Below, piece by piece: positions 32,501-44,004 of a stretch of DNA of 64,000 nt. Below the pieces are notes generated by a model, which did no database searches, was not told where the DNA came from, and worked only from the letters and a program-made list of their open reading frames with translations. Within the stretch, counting starts at the first letter, position 1; each line of letters opens with the position of its first letter. Source of the DNA: Lampris incognitus (lineage: Eukaryota; Chordata; Actinopteri; Lampriformes; Lampridae); the NCBI RefSeq assembly GCF_029633865.1, contig NC_079213.1, positions 97,015,403-97,079,402 on the forward strand, in the 5' to 3' direction. The position numbers and the translations under genes were made by a program.

Positions 32501-35261
32501 CAGGAATGACATACAGACCAGTATGGGCACATCATGTAAATAATTTACTAAATGAAATTTGCTTAACTTTTTTTTTTTTAGATTTTCTCCCCAATTGTAT
32601 CTGGCCAATTACCCTGTTCTTTTTGCGCCGTCCCAGTCGATCCGGGGAGCGCCCCAACCGACCAGAGGAGGCGCTAGTGCAGCGACCAGGACAAATACCC
32701 ACATCCAGCTTCCCACCCGCAGACATAGCCAATTGTGTCTGTAGCAATGCCCAACCAAGCTGGAGGTAACACGGGGATTCGACCTGGCGATCCCGTGTTG
32801 GTAGGCAACGGAATAGACCACTACACTACCCGGGCACCCTGAAATTTGCTAAACTTAAATGAAACTGAAATTTTAATTTGGCTGACGCTGCTGTAGTTCA
32901 AATTAAAGGGGCAGCCACCCGATTTCATACATCAGGGTCAGTTTACTGATGTTGTGGAGTATTATGAGCATATGAGAAATATTTTAAACCACTCTGTGTC
33001 TCTAAAGCAAGAGGTTTGAAATCTGAGAAATCACTTGGTACTAAAGGATATTAATTTAGAGAAGCCGTGGTTAGGTTTGAAAGAAAAGCCTGCTCAGAAG
33101 TCCCAAAAAGAGATTTCAAACTCATGTCTGCCACTACACCTGAATGAATCCCCTACTTGTAGCTCAAGGAAGAGGCGAGTGTTGATGTGAGCATGATTAA
33201 GGAAGAGGTGAGGGTTGATGTGAGCCAGATTAACTTGCTAGGGGGTACCTGGTCCAAAAATGTACTATGGGCCCCTACTAGCCTGACCGACTGTCCATTC
33301 TCTTCACATTGTGCATGTGGACACTGGGCTCCTTCTTGAGGCCATTTCATTTGACATTTTGCTTAAATGGTGGATATTCCCAAACAAATCTGCATATAAT
33401 AAAATTACCACCAACAAATTGACACATGGTGAACCTGGGGCCTTTGGGCAGTTGCGGTTACCCATTTTGCCCACTTGGTAATCCAGTCTTGGATGTAAGC
33501 ATTGCCAAGTAGAAACAGTCAACCATTTGCATGATTGGGAGAGTGTAAGAAGCAGATGAGAGTTATTTGCATTCTGGGTAATGGAATAATCAATGTTTTT
33601 GAAGGCTGAAGGCTGCATATCCCTTGCCCAGCTTCATCAGTTTTGATTTTTTTTTATTGTCTCTTTAGAGTCCACTAACTTTGCTAAGTGAAATACCACA
33701 GCAGATAACCATTACTCTGTGTGCATCTAAGCATTTCATGTGAGTGGTGCGCAATTTGTTGCATTTCCAGGCTGCAGTCATGCAGTCGGTGTCATCAGCA
33801 ACTTTCTTTTGTAAGATTATAAACACACTGTCCCCTACTAATAAAAACTAACTGCTAAAAATGCATCTGGGATTGACTGTCAGAAACCTACAAGTTTTGA
33901 CCATCCCTTCAGCTTGTTGGCCTCACCTTGTTCTGGCTGTTATTGTCATAGCGTAGTCTCTGGCGATTCTTGTTCAGCTTGCTCATGAGCATCTTCCCTG
34001 TGCGGAAATCAAAGGAGCTGAGGTCCATCTGGTTACCAAGGTAGCGTGCTAGCTGAGGCTTGCTGCGAAACTTCTTCCCAGACGGACTATCAGGGAGGCA
34101 GAAAAATGAGAAACCACTGAGCACTAGTTGGGACTCTTGTGAAAATAAATTTACGATAGAGATAGAGGAAAAACTCAGGATTGAAGCTTGTGCAAACACA
34201 TCAGACAGAAAGATATGTCAAAGGCCACATCATGCAATGTGTACAGCAAACACAGCAAAGCACATCTATATTAAGCAGTGACACTGAAATCACATTACTT
34301 TATGACAATGGTGAAATGGGTGAAATCATTGATGAAACGCACCATGTAAGCCCTGTAGCCTATTAAACAGCCCAATGAAGAACAAATAGTTTTGTTTTTT
34401 TATCATGATGAAATTTATTACGCAAAACAAGTTCAAAATTATGTTTATAGATACCAAAAGAACCTATAACAGTTAGTGAGGATAATGTAACCACACTGCA
34501 CTTTGTATGACAAATCTTTAAAAAAAAAAACTGACCAAAAATGTTTCAGGAGGGAAACATTGTTAACTCTTCTTTTTGAGAAACAGCCTGGAGAGCCTCA
34601 GCGATGATCATAAAGAAACAACTGTTGATACGTGCCAAGTAACTCATGCAAAAACGTAACTTACATCACAAACCACAATTACACCAGTATGATCGTACTG
34701 TAGCCTACCACAGACTATACAACCGACCCGCCTCCCCCCTCTCTCGCCTCTGTTCCTCATCTTGCTCTTCTCCTCTGCTAAATAAAAACAGATCTGATGT
34801 TCATGGTTCACTTTCATCAAAACGATAGAATTTCACTGAGATCAGACTGGAGTGTTTTGTTTTTCTTTGTTTGTTTGTTTGTTTGTTTGTTTGTTTTCTT
34901 TAATGGGGTCTCGCCAAGCGTGGGCTAATATACTAGGAGGCAACATGGCTGGGCTGGACAGACTCCCCCCCAGACACCCCCACCCCCCCCCCTCCACCAA
35001 TTGTGAGCGCCGGCCTGGCTGGCCTAGTCGCTCTGCCGCAAACAGTCCACCCCCCGTTCCAAACTTTACACCGTCCACTATCTCTAGTCCTATCTGCCGG
35101 ATCGGAGCCATGTGCACCTACAAGATGAAGACATCCTCGTTCATTCAGTACCTAAAATAATAGACATCGCTTTTTCCAGCGGACAAACCCGACTTTCTGG
35201 TCACTTCTTCCATTTTCCAGCCCTTGGGGAGAGCAGAGCAATCCCACCTTTTCTTCTCCAT
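29245..35261 (-). CDS. mbd3: Methyl-CpG-binding domain protein 3, complete, six coding exons
   Basis: Subunit of the nuclear NuRD chromatin-remodelling and deacetylase complex. Coding exons on the minus strand: 35152-35261, 33927-34086, 31504-31641, 30712-30802, 30287-30464, 29245-29392 (274 aa, all phases consistent). Exon 1 gives the MBD N-terminus MEKKRWDCSALPKGW followed by RKSGLSAGKSDVYYF; exon 2 gives KFRSKPQLARYLG and FDFRTGKMLMSK. Exon 3 has TASIFKQPVTKVTNHPSNKV and exon 4 the LFWEKKLSGLNAYDIAEEL motif. The C-terminal coil (EELVYSVRKRLEEALMADML) would pair with GATAD2. AVDQPRQ, PGCTDKTLLSAIASALHTS and the acidic end favour MBD3 over MBD2, as does the neighbourhood. It lies between uqcr11 and the myosin, on the same strand. 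Confidence 0.94.
29470..29538. repeat. (GT)n microsatellite
   Basis: About 69 bases of GT within the mbd3 intron upstream of the last coding exon. Confidence 0.97.
30074..30115. repeat. Perfect 19-bp inverted repeat with 4-bp loop
   Basis: GGTGACTATTTGCTTCAAG, then ATAA, then its exact reverse complement, in an mbd3 intron. Confidence 0.95.
30950..31382 (-). mobile_element. SINE-A copy 9
   Basis: Reverse copy beginning with a run of C (plus strand) and ending at GACTGCTACGCCCCCC, in the mbd3 intron between exons 30712-30802 and 31504-31641. Confidence 0.88.
32570..32840 (-). mobile_element. SINE-A copy 10, internally deleted
   Basis: Reverse copy lacking about 150 bp of the body (the CTCCACATGTATCGG part). 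GAAATTTGCTTAACTT and GAAATTTGCTAAACTT flank it as a probable duplication. Confidence 0.85.
32843..33926. other. mbd3 intron sequence without recognised features
   Basis: Unique-looking AT-rich intron. I saw no exon, repeat or RNA gene in it. Confidence 0.4.
34087..35151. other. mbd3 intron 1
   Basis: It contains a (TTTG)n tract at about 34,860-34,895 and a GC-rich stretch (34,960-35,060) near exon 1, probably part of the promoter-proximal CpG-rich zone. No other gene was seen. Confidence 0.45.
35152..35261 (-). CDS. mbd3: mbd3 first coding exon (N-terminal half of the MBD)
   Basis: This 110-nt exon encodes 36 residues and two bases of a serine codon completed by exon 2. The donor is GTACTG on the minus strand. 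The ATG at 35,259-35,261 is preceded by GGGAA, so A is at -3 counted in the usual way and G at +4. The residues match the MBD2/MBD3 family almost position by position, except KMEEV where KREEV is usual. It is too short to appear as a long ORF. Confidence 0.9.
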
Positions 35262-36805
35262 TTCCCAAAACGAGTAGCCTTTAATTCCACTTTAGTGCTA
35301 GTGACTTAACCGACAGGTACTGGAGAGAGTCGGTCGTTTTTTGTTTTTTTGTTTTCCCTTATCGCGCTTTTGTTTCGACCATTACCCAACGTGCGCTTTC
35401 CGTAATGGGATCTCCTTCGCGACAATACGCATCTCTTTGTGTCGTAAACGGATCGCTCCGCCGTGGAACCTCGGCCACATCACTACCTGTCTGTCTCGCC
35501 GGGGCAACGAGGGCTAAATCCGCGCAGAAAACATAGGACACCACGACAGCAGCGTAAACCTATGGCAGACGTATAACTACTGTTCCTAATAAATCACAAC
35601 TATGAACTGCCAGGAGAAAAGTAGCAATCGCGCATTTTCTATGATAACAATTTCACTCAAAAAAGACAGAAATGAAACATCGGGTTTTGTTTGCAGACGA
35701 GCAAAATAGCCAGTTAAAACTGGGGAGTTTCATGTGGAGGCTATGCTGCGTGAAATTGGAGAATCGTTTCGTTACAATGTACCCCCTTGTCATTCAGACT
35801 TGCAGCCGGCTTTTTTGAATGAACAAAGTAGGCCTTGTCGACCTGTTACAGGCGAAAATGCAAATGGTATCATACAATCGGGAGAGCTTTACGTTAAAAA
35901 AAACATGTTGCACAGACATAACCGTGCGGCTCGCAAGATTAAAAATCCATCGAAATACCTGCGACCGAGTCCGCATACCGAGTATGTGCTTCTAGCAGCG
36001 CTAATTGACATGAAGCAAATTCCACGATATTGTCCCAAATTCTCAACCAAATCCATAATCTACCTAGAGACCACTGCACAACATTGCGGTCTGCGAATCT
36101 ACGACCGCCGAACGCCTTTGCATAAACGATAACAAACGTACTTTTAAAATGCGTTATATCTACACGCCACATCGCGCCATTGCACGTATAAATAACAGAA
36201 ACCATTAAATGATGCAACACATTGCGCTTCAGAATGTGTACTTACTCGTTTTTATCCATCTTGAAGACACTATCTCGTTTTCTCTTTCGCAGTTAAATCC
36301 CTTCGCCCCTCTCCTCTTTCAGTCCCCTCCCCCTTCGATGGGAGAAATGAAAGACATTATCCGCGCAGAATTCACAGCCCGAGTGATAAAATAGACGTCT
36401 GCCTCCAACCAACCGATCTCCAGCAAATAACTACGCATAATGCCACTTGTTTCCGTCTGTGTGGTGGAGTAGGCAGCTTTAACATGATGCACTGCATAAC
36501 TCGGTGTAACACTTTAACTAAAGCTAGATGATTTATTTTCCACCGTTTTGTTACTGCAGTACAATTGAGATTGTCACCAGTTGAAAATGGCCCAGGAAGG
36601 AGAGACCTTCAGACCTTCAAATTACTCAATGCACACGATTGATGAGCATTCATGGCGAAAAACCCTTTGTGTTTTCACATCTTGTAGATTTTATTACGTG
36701 AAAGCCGTGAAGCATTACACAAATACATCAGAAGCCTGCCTTCAAGCATTGGACTCACAAAAACCTTTATGTTTTTGTTAACGAGTAAAATAATCAGACA
36801 AACTC
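35262..36805. promoter_or_regulatory. CpG-rich upstream region of mbd3
   Basis: The interval holds the mbd3 leader and promoter area, with frequent CpG (for example 35,360-35,530 and 35,930-36,180) and the candidate alternative first exon. A divergent 132-codon ORF (35,734-36,132, plus strand) shows no family motif and is not called as a gene. Confidence 0.4.
36246..36259 (-). CDS. mbd3: Candidate alternative first exon of mbd3 (MDKN...)
   Basis: On the minus strand, about 1 kb upstream of the mbd3 start, an ATG in good context (AAGATGG) is followed by 14 coding bases and a strong donor, GTAAGTAC. The two spare bases (GA) join the first base of mbd3 exon 2 to make GAT. The product would begin MDKND and continue PSGKKFRSK, with the first half of the MBD missing. 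Short MBD3 isoforms with a reduced MBD are known in mammals. This one is an inference from phase and splice site only. Confidence 0.3.
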
Positions 36806-37025
36806 TTGAGAAAATTAGATTTATTCACATTAAATTATAAAGAAGCAAAAAGGGCATTTACACAGCTCACATCCATTGGAACCAACTTCCAACAAGCTAT
36901 CATTGACTGACTGACTGACTGACTGACTGACTGACTGACTGACTGACTGACTGGTTTGCCACAGAATCCACATTTTCAGTCTGGTTGAGCAAGCGTTCCA
37001 ACACACCCATCCCTTAGTGTTGGCC
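36806..37025 (-). other. uqcr11: Probable uqcr11 3'-UTR exon with GACT repeat
   Basis: After the uqcr11 stop the minus strand has a donor (CACT then GTGAGT) at 37,758/37,759. A strong acceptor (a pyrimidine-rich tract, then TACAG before GGCCAAC) lies at 37,025. An AATAAA follows at 36,820-36,825 (plus-strand TTTATT). The exon would hold the (GACT)n tract at 36,906-36,954. Confidence 0.45.
36906..36954. repeat. (GACT)n tetranucleotide repeat
   Basis: About twelve CTGA/GACT units inside the likely uqcr11 3'-UTR exon. Confidence 0.96.
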
Positions 37026-37778
37026 CTGTAGACAGACACAGAGGAGACATTAGCATAAGTGGTCATAGATGGCTCTGTTAGACTAAATAAAGCACATCCT
37101 TCCTTTCTCCTGCTCTGTGAGTCTTGAGTGATGCTCTCAGACTGTGAAATTAATAATCTAATAAACACATTTTACAAGTTGTATCAGAAAACAGGTTTTG
37201 CAGGTGTGGAGATGATGACGTATCTGTTGAGCTGCAAGTTGTACAAGCATAACATTAGAATAATATGCTTAACTTGACATGAGTTGGTCTACTACTGCAA
37301 TTTAACAAAGGCAGCAACAATTGACTTTTACACCAACAATGTTTAGAAGTCATAGAAAACCCTATAAAAGTTATTCTGCATACTTGTGGAAAGTTAGAAT
37401 AGCTTTGTTTCTGTCCTTTTGATAAAAGGAAATTAGTACCAACAATGCGTAGTAAACATTAGTTAAAGGCAAAATATTACTGATTAAAGAAACATTTTCT
37501 CATCTCAATATGGAGCCACCTGCCATCTCTGCTTCGATGCACTGGTGGAATATGACAATAGGACAGGTGTAAGGGTGCAATTTCAACCACTGGCTTGGAC
37601 TGGCAACTTGAAATCAGGTCCTCATTAGTATACATGGATGATGACTTGCAGTGGGATGGGGCTGAAGCTGAAGCTACTGAGCAGTACAAGTGGTAAATAT
37701 AAAAAAGGGCAATTATCAAAGTTGAGTCAAGAAAATATTAACATATAAATTTACTCACAGTGTATTGTCTACTGAGCA

Positions 37779-38962
37779 TTATTCATCATTACTGAACTTC
37801 CCTTTGATGTAGGGGACATAGTCCAGAATAACCCGCCAGTCTGTAAAGTGAACCAGTGCCACTCCACCAGCAGTTCCCCAACCAACCAGATTTGGTATCC
37901 TTGGCAAATGAAAATCGGATTCACAACTGGTTAGAATACAAGTACTGTATGAAATTACCAATGCCTTTCCATTTATATAACAATCTTAATACAGGTAGTC
38001 CTGAAAAAAAAAACGGCATATGAGGGGTTCCAGTATGTTTTCCAGGTCCCCTTCATGATGTGCAGAATCAGAGATCATTTAACATGGTATGCTCTGAATA
38101 AAGTGCCATACAAATAAATATTTAGGAAATGTTTGCTACCTCTAGACAATGATTACCTTTATAGAAATGACCCCTAGTTTTACAATACATACACATTTTC
38201 TTAACCAATGTTTATGTGATATGGTCTGATACGACCTTGTATTTGCACACTATAAATATAAAAGACATTTCATCTTTAAATCAGGTAAACCATCACAAAA
38301 TAAGAGTTGGGATTAATCTCTACTACTCTGTATAAAGTATGATCTCACTGTGCAACTATAAATAAACCAAATTTAGGGAGACTTCAAACAGCTGGCATGG
38401 TTCACATCAAAAGATAGCAAAACTAGCATTACACAATTGTACGTCATTAAAATGTGCAAAATGTTTTAACATGGCTAAAAAGTATATGTACACGCTAAAA
38501 CCAACACATACCGACGCTTTGATCCATTATTTGATGTGTAGCGTTAAGTGACGTTTAAAATGTTTAACTGTTAGACGTGACTCAAGGCATCTTAACCTGG
38601 CTTATGATAAGAGCCAGTCTCCCATCCATGAATTTAAGACAGCCAACAGACTTAGAAAACAAGTTATTTAACTGGTAAATATGTCCTCTAACCACTTTGA
38701 GGCTAGCTAGTTAGGACTAGCTTCCAAGCTAAGTCAGTACGAAAAACAACGTGCAATAGGCTAATGTTGGCTAAGCTACTACACCTAGCATTTCGGTCAT
38801 CTAGGACACAGGGCATCGAGAGCATCATTTTGAACCTGACAGGAGCTGACAATATTAATTTCTGGCACGATACTCCAACCCTACAATTAGTTTAACTTAC
38901 CATGTCCTAAGAATGGATGCGTATTTAGCGCCAACGGCTTTATTTAGTACTGTCTGTACCAT
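37779..38962 (-). CDS. uqcr11: Ubiquinol-cytochrome c reductase subunit XI (6.4-kDa subunit)
   Basis: Small single-pass subunit of mitochondrial complex III. It has two coding exons, 38901-38962 and 37779-37899 (183 nt, 60 aa). Exon 1 reads MVQTVLNKAVGAKYASILRT and ends in TG, completed by G from exon 2 to the conserved Trp. Exon 2 has IPNLVGWGTAGG, then the family signature TDWRVILDYVPYIKGKF and the end SNDE. The length and the DWR..LD.VPYI.GKF motif match human UQCR11 closely. It lies between mbd3 and tcf3, its place in human 19p13.3. The short exons are easily missed by gene finders. Confidence 0.93.
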
Positions 38963-39497
38963 TCTGACCTTCTTGCTTGTAGTTTGTCAATCCATGCAAT
39001 CTTCTGTTGCTGATGGCTGTTTAGGACCCTGCGTGCTGCCCCATTTTATGCCTGTTAAAAAAAGAATGGCATCCAGGGTCATCTCAGGCCACCTTTTCAT
39101 TCGTTTTGACAGCGCGAGTTACCTTTCATTTAAAATGCTAATCGTGCTGAAGACATTTTAATTAATATCTGGGTGTTACGTGCGTCTGCTTCATAAAATG
39201 ATTATGCTTTTAATCAGCTAGCTATTGTTAACCCAACTCATTGAAACGATGGGCTAGCCGTTGTGGTTGCACGTCCTGTCACGATAGTAAATTGTACATA
39301 TCATTATCACTGGAAAATATGGACAAATTCATTTTCCAAACTATAATAAACCCTTTATTACAATGTGTTCTTTTATTTTCATTTTTTATGTATACAAGAT
39401 TCAAAAGCCAGACATTGGAAAAGGTATAATTCTGTTATTAAAAATGGCACATTTATTGCTACATTACTGTTATATACAGGACAGCTGTCAACTACTT

Positions 39498-39557
<60 letters not shown>

Positions 39558-40574
39558 AAAACAACGAAAGGAGCCTGGGACTGGAGGCACTGAGGACACT
39601 GCAGCAGTCCTAACTGGGTCCTCGCTCCAACTGTAAAATGTCAAGCTCTGTAGCTGTGAATGTTTGAACACTCGAAAGTTTTCCCTTTTTAATTTGGAAA
39701 ACATCTGACAAAACTGATGGCTGAAAGCAAGTTTTTATTATTGCTTTCATATACTGAAATAAATGAGATTCAAACCCATCAACTAAATACTTTCCAGCAA
39801 CATTAGAATTGGCTGTTACATTATCTTCCCGCAATAACGAGCAACAGGAGAATGTCTACCTTTAGTTTTCAAAGAGAGTGTGTGTGTGTGTGTGTGTGTC
39901 GAGCCTCATCAAGTGACACAATAACAACAGACCCTCCACATTTCCTCTTTCAAAGAACTGAAAATACAATTTGTATCTACAGGTTGTTGTCAGTGTGGGT
40001 TGTTCGGAGTATACTTAACACCAAATCTATTTCCCCAAAAACAAATTCGTTATTTTAAGTACACATATTGATCCTATAAAAACAAACAAACAAACAAAAA
40101 GTTTAATACAACCCTTTGAAAGAAGTACACAAAACCTCTTACAAGTAGTCAATGTCAGAGCCATGAAGGTGCTGGCATTCAGAATAGTGAAAAGAGTAGA
40201 AATGTAATGGAATTAAGTCACTGAAGACTTGTTACTGAGAGAAAATGCAGCAGAGGAGTTGCACGCTGTTGTTCAAAAAACTAAAATTTCTGCTTGGTAT
40301 GAAAAGCACTTCCAGTTACTATGGCTCAAAAATAAAAACAGCTTCCTACATCAAAGCTCAAGCCACTCATATGCAGACACGTTGATGTGCATCAAAAACA
40401 GATGAGAGCCGACACCAGCATCTCTTATGAAACCAGTAGTGTTGAGTGGTTTAGGAATATGGGGCAGATATAAAGATAATTCATGACCTGAATTCACGCC
40501 CATAACTAAAACAGCAGTTTGGACAATAAGGTCATAATCCAGTTGAATAATTAGAAGACAGGAATAAAAACTAA
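38963..40574. other. uqcr11 upstream region and gap to the tcf3 3' end
   Basis: The first 200 bases should hold the uqcr11 promoter. A (TA)n run occupies 39,502-39,554. No exon-like sequence was seen in the remainder. Confidence 0.45.
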
Positions 40575-43171
40575 ACAACATCTAAATATCATTTATTTAT
40601 TTAACTACATACAATGAAAAAAAAATTCTCTTTATACCATTTTAAACTTCTTCCTGAAAACTGAAAAAAGCATAGGGGGGAAGGGGGTAGGGAATGAACA
40701 GGTACCACTAATCTCTGTGATCAATGAAATGATATGGTTTACAAAATAAACTGTCTTAAATGAAAATAAAAGTTCAGGCACTGATAAAGTATCACTCTCC
40801 CATCATGACATCTTAAGTCTTGAGAATGAAAAGGCCACACTATTGATTTGTATAGGTTTTTCTCTTCCGTCTCCTTTTCTAGAAATTCAACTTAGATCAT
40901 TCAACAATACTATGATCACAGGACATTTTTTTCCCACCTTCCATCTGTGATTACATGCTGGTAAGGATCATTCACCACATGAGACAAAATGGGAATAAAA
41001 ATCACAATCAATAACACTGTTTGTTCTCATTACCTTCTATCTTACACTCAAATACCGACATCTGCCTCCAAAACACATGTGCAGGATACTGGAGGGAGCT
41101 GCACGCTAACAACCACTTCATACAGTGCAGACTTCTGAAGGAAAAAAAAAAAAAACAAAAAAAACAACAGGATTGCTGAAATGAAAATTATAATACGGCA
41201 CTGACAAAACCTTGGAACGTGATTTAAAAATGAAGGCCGTCCGTATTTGAATGGTAGCTACATTCAAAAACCAGTTGCATAATTTCTGTCAGGAGAGACA
41301 ACAATCCCTTCCCTCATCGTGCCTTGCGGTGCCTCACCTCTAGAGTAAGAACACTTCAATAGATCAGTGGTGCACACACTCCATCCACATATTCCCAAAC
41401 TGAGATAAAGAATTCATCTGGAAAACTGACAATACACTTCCTCTCTGATTTAATAAAACTACAAAACTTTTTTTTAGGCCATTAGGCCACCTTTCAGATA
41501 ACCAACTCATGGAATAGAGGATATACCCAAGGCTTACCACATTTAACATTTACCGTAGATTGATTCTTTTCTGCCATCCGAGCAGAGCAAAGCAGACAGC
41601 TCCAAATATTGAATTGATTTTTTGAACAATTTCATTTAAATGTCAAACACCCCCCCTCCCCCCATTCGGCTCATCTACAATACGCTATAAACTTCAAACT
41701 AATATTGCCATTTGTTATTTAGAAATCTACAATGTATAGACTAACAAAAAATATATATTCTTATATATATATATTTAATTTTGCTCAACGTGAAACAATA
41801 GAGTAATGTATAGATGAATTGAATTTACACACCAGACTTGTCTCAGTAGGAAAAACATGAGAACAATATACTCATATGGAAGGTGAGGGGCGAAGTGTTT
41901 CAGTGGGAATGCTCACGTTAGGAAAATAATAAAGCCTTCTGTGCAAAGGCTCGTCTGCAACTACAATGGCCGACTATTAAGATTCTCTTATTAAACAGAC
42001 ACTACATTTTGTAGTCTGTTCAGAATGTCATTTAAGGGGCAAAGACTTGAGCTTTATTTGTGCTGGTATTGTCAGGGAACCATTTCAAGTAATGAACATC
42101 TATAGTGCTGATAACTTAGCAAGTGTTGCAAATGGCTCTTTTACCAGAATTAAAAAAGGAATTGAAATGCAATGCAAGCAGAGCCCAATAACTTTCAGCC
42201 TGTTATATACAACTGTGCTTTGTGTTGTCCGCCTATGCTTTAATAACTAAAGCAACAGTACCACATGAACCTATGACAAGGGAGTAGTGGATTAACGCAA
42301 GAATGTGTGGTCAATACAAAGAAAGAGCAGTTGTGAACTTGACTGATTCTACCACTCTGGATAAATCCCAACTTTCCAGAAAGGAGTCTTCCCTCAAACT
42401 CTTAAGATGCACAAGACAGGGCCTCGTAAAACCCTGCCTGTCGGTCGGTCAGAGTCCCTGTCATTAATTTAGGCTGGGTTTGAATTGTCAAAACATTTTA
42501 GACCTTTTTCCTTGGGACTTTTCTTTCTTTCTTTTGACCCTTCCCCAAACATTTTGCAGATAAGCTCAAGGAAAAGTGGCAAAACTTACAACAATTCGAT
42601 GTCAGCCACGGGCTTGGTTACATAACATATGTAAGACTGTACCATCACGCAGGGAATGACATACTATATTAAAAATAACTGCTCATACACATAAGCAATC
42701 CCTTACAATTAATGTTCCTCACATGTAAAGCAATTTGCTTAAATGTCTCATAGAAAACAAGTAACAATTAGGCACAAATCCTTGATTAAATTTGTTGTTT
42801 GTCAGGTCTCTTCTCTTTCACCAGAGCACCTCTCGGCAGTGTGTAATGTCCCAGTTTGTGGCAGGACAATAGTACTCTGGTGTTCCACCATGATATGGAA
42901 GCCAAAAAATAAAACTTGCATGTATAAAAACTAAACAAAACGAAACTGAAAGTTCTTCACATTTGAGCTGGTAGTTATGGTCAGGAGTGCGGCAAATAGG
43001 CTGTGTCAGTTTTGGCAGTACGCATGTGTGTACAAGAGTGTGTGAATGTGCATCTTGAAACTGAAAAGGGCAATACACAGACACGTCCATATCTACAGAC
43101 ACACTGAGAAGAATGGGTGGAAGAATCTGTTAAGGCCACATCCGTTGAGAGCCAAGGAAATCCCACCAGAT
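40575..43171 (-). other. tcf3: Probable tcf3 3'-UTR exon
   Basis: A TTTTTACAG acceptor at 43,171/43,172 on the minus strand could receive the donor just after the stop codon. The 2.6 kb that follows has no interspersed repeat, unlike its surroundings. It ends near overlapping AATAAA signals (40,592-40,601 on the plus strand as ATTTATTTAT). This matches the non-coding last exon of other E-protein genes. The SINE at 43,279-43,692 would lie in the last intron. Confidence 0.45.
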
Positions 43172-43278
43172 CTGTAAAAATGAAGGGAAAGTAAACGGTT
43201 TTTGGACATTATCACAAGCATCACACAAAACTGAGGATAATATGCAGAGCTCTTGGACTCCTACAAACCAAATAACTA

Positions 43279-43692
43279 TTTTTTTGGGGGGAATTTTACC
43301 CCCCCCCCCATTACCCCACTCTTCTGAGCCGTCCCGGTCACTGCTCCACCCCCTCTGCCGACCCGGGGAGGGCTGCAGACTACCACATGCCTCTTCTGAT
43401 ACATGTGGACTTTTCACCTGACAGTGAGGAGTTTCGCCAGGGGGACCTAGCGCCTGGGAGGATCACGCTATTCCCCCCTGCCCCCCCCCACCCGAATAGG
43501 TGCCCTGACCGACCATAGAAGGCGCTAGTGCAGTGACTGGGACACATACCCACATCCGGCTTCCCACCCACAGACACAGCCAATTGTGTCTGTAGGGACG
43601 CCCGACCAAGCCAGAGGTAACACGGGGATTCGAACCGGCGATCCCCGTGTTGGTAGGCAATGGAATAGACCGCCACGCTACCCGCATGCCTT
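43279..43692 (-). mobile_element. SINE-A copy 11
   Basis: Reverse copy between the tcf3 last coding exon and the proposed 3'-UTR exon. A short internal deletion follows ATACATGTGG. Confidence 0.88.
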
Positions 43693-43858
43693 AATAACAA
43701 TGAAATTTAGGGGGAGAGAGAGAGACGGTAGAGACAAAGAACTAGAGATAGAGTGACGGACAGACAGATGAAGTCTGCAAGTTGGAAATTCCAACAACAA
43801 AAAAAAAACGCCTCCAAAATCATTCATGGGCTTGCCGATATGTAGCACCTACCTCATG

Positions 43859-44004
43859 TTACATGTGGCTGACTGGGTTGTGGCCATCTCCCCCTAGACT
43901 AGGATGGCCTCCTGAGAGCTGCATGGGTGCTTCTCCCACCACCCCAGATACCTTCTCCTCCTCACGCCTTTTAAGACACGCTGCCTTGGGGTTCAGGTTG
44001 CGTT
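43859..44004 (-). CDS. tcf3: tcf3 last coding exon
   Basis: It encodes the invariant E-protein sequence [19 protein letters not shown], then [17 protein letters not shown] and the end GHNPVSHM, with TAA at 43,859-43,861. GVVG and HNP..HM are TCF3-type. The exon continues a few bases to a donor (GAG then GTAGGT) at 43,853, so a spliced 3'-UTR exon is likely. Confidence 0.93.

Noticed and set aside
35734-36132. Plus-strand 132-codon ORF divergent from mbd3
   Set aside because: No recognisable domain and ordinary chance length for a CpG-rich region; a divergent non-coding transcript remains possible.
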